Positions 4,753 through 6,200 of a DNA stretch of 6,200 nucleotides are shown one piece after another. How positions within the stretch are numbered: position 1 is the first letter of the stretch; every line of letters begins with the position of its first letter. This DNA is from Spirochaetales bacterium (lineage in GTDB: Bacteria > Spirochaetota > Spirochaetia > DSM-27196 > SLST01): the NCBI GenBank assembly GCA_007130265.1, contig SLST01000446.1, forward strand, positions 1 through 6,200, given 5' to 3'. The translations under genes were made by a program, and so were the position numbers. A model generated the notes under the pieces. That model saw nothing but the letters and a program-made list of their open reading frames with translations, did not search any database and was not told the DNA's origin.

Positions 4753-5664
4753 TCACTCGATCGTGCCGGGCTTTTCGAGCGTGACGTTCCGCCGCGCACA
4801 GTCGAGACCAAGCTCGATCGCCTCGCGCAGCGGCAGCCCGCGGCGCAGACCGGCGGCGAGCCCGGCCGTGACCGCATCGCCGCTTCCGATCGCGTTCACC
4901 GGCTCGACGTGCGCGGGAGCGATCGTCTCGATCCGACCCTCCTCTACGTACATCACCGGCTTCGCGCCGTTTGTCAGTACGACCCGGCACCCCCCATCCT
5001 CTATGGCGAGCATCCGTTCGGTCAGTTCGGACGGCATGCGCTGCGGGTCGGTCTCCTCGGGGATGGGTTCCGCGAGGAATGTCGAGCTGAACTCGTTGAC
5101 GTTGATCTTGACCACGCTCGGGCGGTGCGGCAGGGCGTTCACCAGATCGTCTCCCCGGATATCGAGCACAACGCGAATCCCGCGTGAGTGCGCCGCCTCG
5201 ACCATCCACGGGTAGAGCGCATCGCTGAAGCCGGGTGCCTTTGACCCGCTGATGATCACCGTGTGCGTCGGCGCAAGGAGCGTCGAGTACTCGTCGCGAA
5301 CGGCTTCCTCGAGGCCCGGGGAAGCCTCGCAGCCGGGCTCGACGATCTCGGTCGTCGTATGGGCCGTCGCGTCGAGCAGCGTGTAACAGTGTCGGATCTC
5401 GATCTCGCCTACCACATGACGCATCGTGATACCGTCCTCTGCGGCGAGCTTCAGGAATGTCTCGAGGTGCCGCCCTCCCGCCTGAGTGAGGTGAACCGCG
5501 TCCTCTCCAAGCTGCCGGAGTACCCTTGCGGTGTTCGCGCCTTTCCCGGCCAGATCGAGTCGGTGCGAGCGCACCCGGTTTACCTGTCCCGGAGCGAGCG
5601 CATCGAGTCGAAACGTCATCTGAAGCGTCGGATTGAGACATACAACGAGAAAACTGTCACCCAT
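4753..5664 (-). CDS. PfkB-family hexose kinase, 1-phosphofructokinase/tagatose-6-phosphate kinase type
   Basis: A 303-residue cytosolic ribokinase-superfamily kinase of the FruK/LacC branch, which phosphorylates hexose phosphates with ATP. Landmarks are VVCLNPTLQ (7-15), LAGKGANTARVLRQLGE (38-54, the first PfkB signature with GKGAN), VVKINVNEF (184-192, the K-x-N-x2-E motif, Glu191) and VNAIGSGDAVTAGLAAGL (256-273, second signature with catalytic base Asp263 in GSGD). The start motif reads NPTLQ where FruK and LacC usually have NPA-x-D; that Asp normally contacts the sugar, so substrate choice may differ. Similar NPTLQ kinases come to mind from spirochaetes. Start is ATG at 5664, supported by AAGG 5 nt upstream and by homology beginning at once; an in-frame start at 5718 would add 18 unrelated residues. 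The first 8 bp overlap the HAD gene end, so the two are translationally coupled. Confidence 0.9.
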   Translation of the reverse strand: MGDSFLVVCLNPTLQMTFRLDALAPGQVNRVRSHRLDLAGKGANTARVLRQLGEDAVHLTQAGGRHLETFLKLAAEDGITMRHVVGEIEIRHCYTLLDATAHTTTEIVEPGCEASPGLEEAVRDEYSTLLAPTHTVIISGSKAPGFSDALYPWMVEAAHSRGIRVVLDIRGDDLVNALPHRPSVVKINVNEFSSTFLAEPIPEETDPQRMPSELTERMLAIEDGGCRVVLTNGAKPVMYVEEGRIETIAPAHVEPVNAIGSGDAVTAGLAAGLRRGLPLREAIELGLDCARRNVTLEKPGTIE

Positions 5665-6196
5665 GGAAACCTTGCTCTCCTCCCGGCCCGATCGCACCCG
5701 CGCTTCCTGTGCGCGCAAGGACGGCTTCGGCCAGTTCCGCCGGCTGCTCGCAGACGACGGTGAACGTATTCATCCCGGAGTGGACGATCGACTCGCGGGG
5801 CCATCCCGCCCCGACCGCCGAGCATCCGGCGCTGACCGCCGCCTGCTCGTCGGTCAGCGAATCGCCGACGTACACGGTGTGCCCCACGCGAACGCCAAGT
5901 GCCGCTACGGCCGCGAGCACGCCTTCCGGGTGGGGCTTCGTCTGTGCAACGTCTTCTTCCGCAACGACGGTCCGAAAATGGCCGGTAAGCCCGAGATGGG
6001 CAAGCAGCCGGCGCACCGTTGTCCCGCGATTGTTGGTCACTATCCCCATCGGAATCCCGGCGGCGGCGATCGCATCGAGCATCTCTCTGACGTGGGGAAA
6101 GAGGCGCACGTGCAGATGGCCGAGCCGATCTGCGGCGCCATAGAACTCGTCGGCAAGCCGCCGCGCGAGGGTGGTCAGGCCGGGAGGAGAGCAGGA
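5657..6196 (-). CDS. HAD-superfamily phosphatase, phosphoglycolate phosphatase-like (5' end missing)
   Basis: The C-terminal 179 codons of a HAD hydrolase, a family that usually removes phosphate from small metabolites. Numbered from the in-frame GTG at 6109, motif II is GIVTNN (22-27, Thr25), motif III is QTKPHPEG (56-63, Lys58) and motif IV is VYVGDSLTDEQA (79-90, Asp83 and Asp87). The coding signal and a cap-like helix (LARRLADEFY) continue upstream of that GTG, so it is not the true start. Motif I, the DxDGT nucleophile, is absent and should lie beyond the right edge. However, this frame meets TAA at 6199-6197, one base from the edge, before motif I and with no ATG or good ribosome site. 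Either the gene has a frameshift near 6178-6190, real or a sequence error, or it is a broken gene. It precedes and overlaps the PfkB gene by 8 bp. Confidence 0.8.
   Translation of the reverse strand, partial: SCSPPGLTTLARRLADEFYGAADRLGHLHVRLFPHVREMLDAIAAAGIPMGIVTNNRGTTVRRLLAHLGLTGHFRTVVAEEDVAQTKPHPEGVLAAVAALGVRVGHTVYVGDSLTDEQAAVSAGCSAVGAGWPRESIVHSGMNTFTVVCEQPAELAEAVLARTGSAGAIGPGGEQGFHG
5670..5684 (-). promoter_or_regulatory. Ribosome binding region of the PfkB gene inside the HAD gene
   Basis: On the minus strand GGGAGGAG (5684-5677, 12 nt from the ATG) and AAGG (5673-5670, 5 nt from it) lie within the last HAD codons. The nearer AAGG has normal spacing; the purine-rich stretch farther up may help recruit ribosomes. 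Together they favour ATG 5664 over the in-frame start at 5718. Confidence 0.6.
5673..5688 (+). repeat. Left copy of a 16-bp perfect inverted repeat
   Basis: TGCTCTCCTCCCGGCC here is the exact reverse complement of 6178-6193. On the minus strand this copy encodes part of the HAD C-terminal tail and contains the purine-rich sequence upstream of the PfkB start. Identity is lost right after the 16 bp on the side toward PfkB. Confidence 0.55.
6178..6193 (-). repeat. Right copy of the 16-bp inverted repeat
   Basis: GGCCGGGAGGAGAGCA on the plus strand is the inverted partner of 5673-5688. It lies where the HAD reading frame breaks down, next to the window edge. See the finding on this pair. Confidence 0.55.
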
Positions 6197-6200
6197 TTAC

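Noticed and set aside
4739..5641. A 300-codon minus-strand frame overlapping the PfkB gene
   Set aside because: It is a shifted reading of the kinase gene, very rich in Arg, Gly and Ala, with no recognisable motif.
5665..5718. Longer PfkB start at 5718
   Set aside because: It would add 18 arginine- and glutamate-rich residues with no counterpart in the family and deepen the overlap with the HAD gene. ATG 5664 has a ribosome site and starts at the conserved strand.
5657..6109. HAD gene as a complete 150-residue protein from GTG 6109
   Set aside because: There is no ribosome site before it, coding-like sequence continues upstream, and the catalytic motif I would be missing.
1..6200. Search for tRNA, rRNA, CRISPR arrays, insertion sequence ends, toxin-antitoxin pairs or defence genes
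   Set aside because: No tRNA-like arm pattern, regularly spaced repeats, transposase motifs or defence domains were seen on either strand. This was a reading by eye, not a covariance or profile search.

Overview
The window is a GC-rich, gene-dense bacterial chromosomal segment. It carries seven protein-coding genes, one of them incomplete at the right edge. There are no RNA genes, insertion sequences, CRISPR arrays or phage genes that I can see. The best lineage guess is a high-GC spirochaete. This rests on remembered family resemblance: a PfkB sugar kinase with a CLNPTLQ start, a short single-RRM protein, a DUF6062-type cysteine/histidine protein and a small lipoprotein. No marker gene confirms it, and Chloroflexota or another high-GC phylum remains possible.

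Layout from left to right. Positions 2-30 hold a strong intrinsic terminator that ends a minus-strand unit. That unit is a small RRM RNA-binding protein (44-319) with its own promoter and a leader of about 130 nt, preceded by an aldo/keto reductase with a C-terminal iron-sulfur region (521-1633). Diverging from the reductase across 76 bp is a small lipoprotein gene (1710-2180, plus). It converges on a DUF6062-like protein (2203-2913, minus) built from two CxxC...CxxH half-repeats. That gene in turn diverges, across 65 bp, from a plus-strand pair: a PlsC-type acyltransferase (2979-3665) and a Gfo/Idh/MocA oxidoreductase (3668-4726), spaced 2 bp apart. The pair converges on a minus-strand couple: a PfkB-family hexose kinase (4753-5664), whose start overlaps by 8 bp the end of a HAD-family phosphatase (5657 to the edge).

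The genes form small units of general metabolism: membrane lipid synthesis, sugar or polyol oxidation, sugar-phosphate phosphorylation and dephosphorylation, and RNA binding. They do not form one obvious pathway. I see no convincing new defence, mobile or biosynthetic system here.

The points most worth a second look are: the DUF6062 duplicated metal-ligand motifs; a palindromic TTGCAA that could serve as the -35 for two opposite promoters with equal 17-bp spacers; the HAD gene, whose frame meets a stop codon at the window edge before its catalytic N-terminal motif; and a 16-bp perfect inverted repeat at that same spot.
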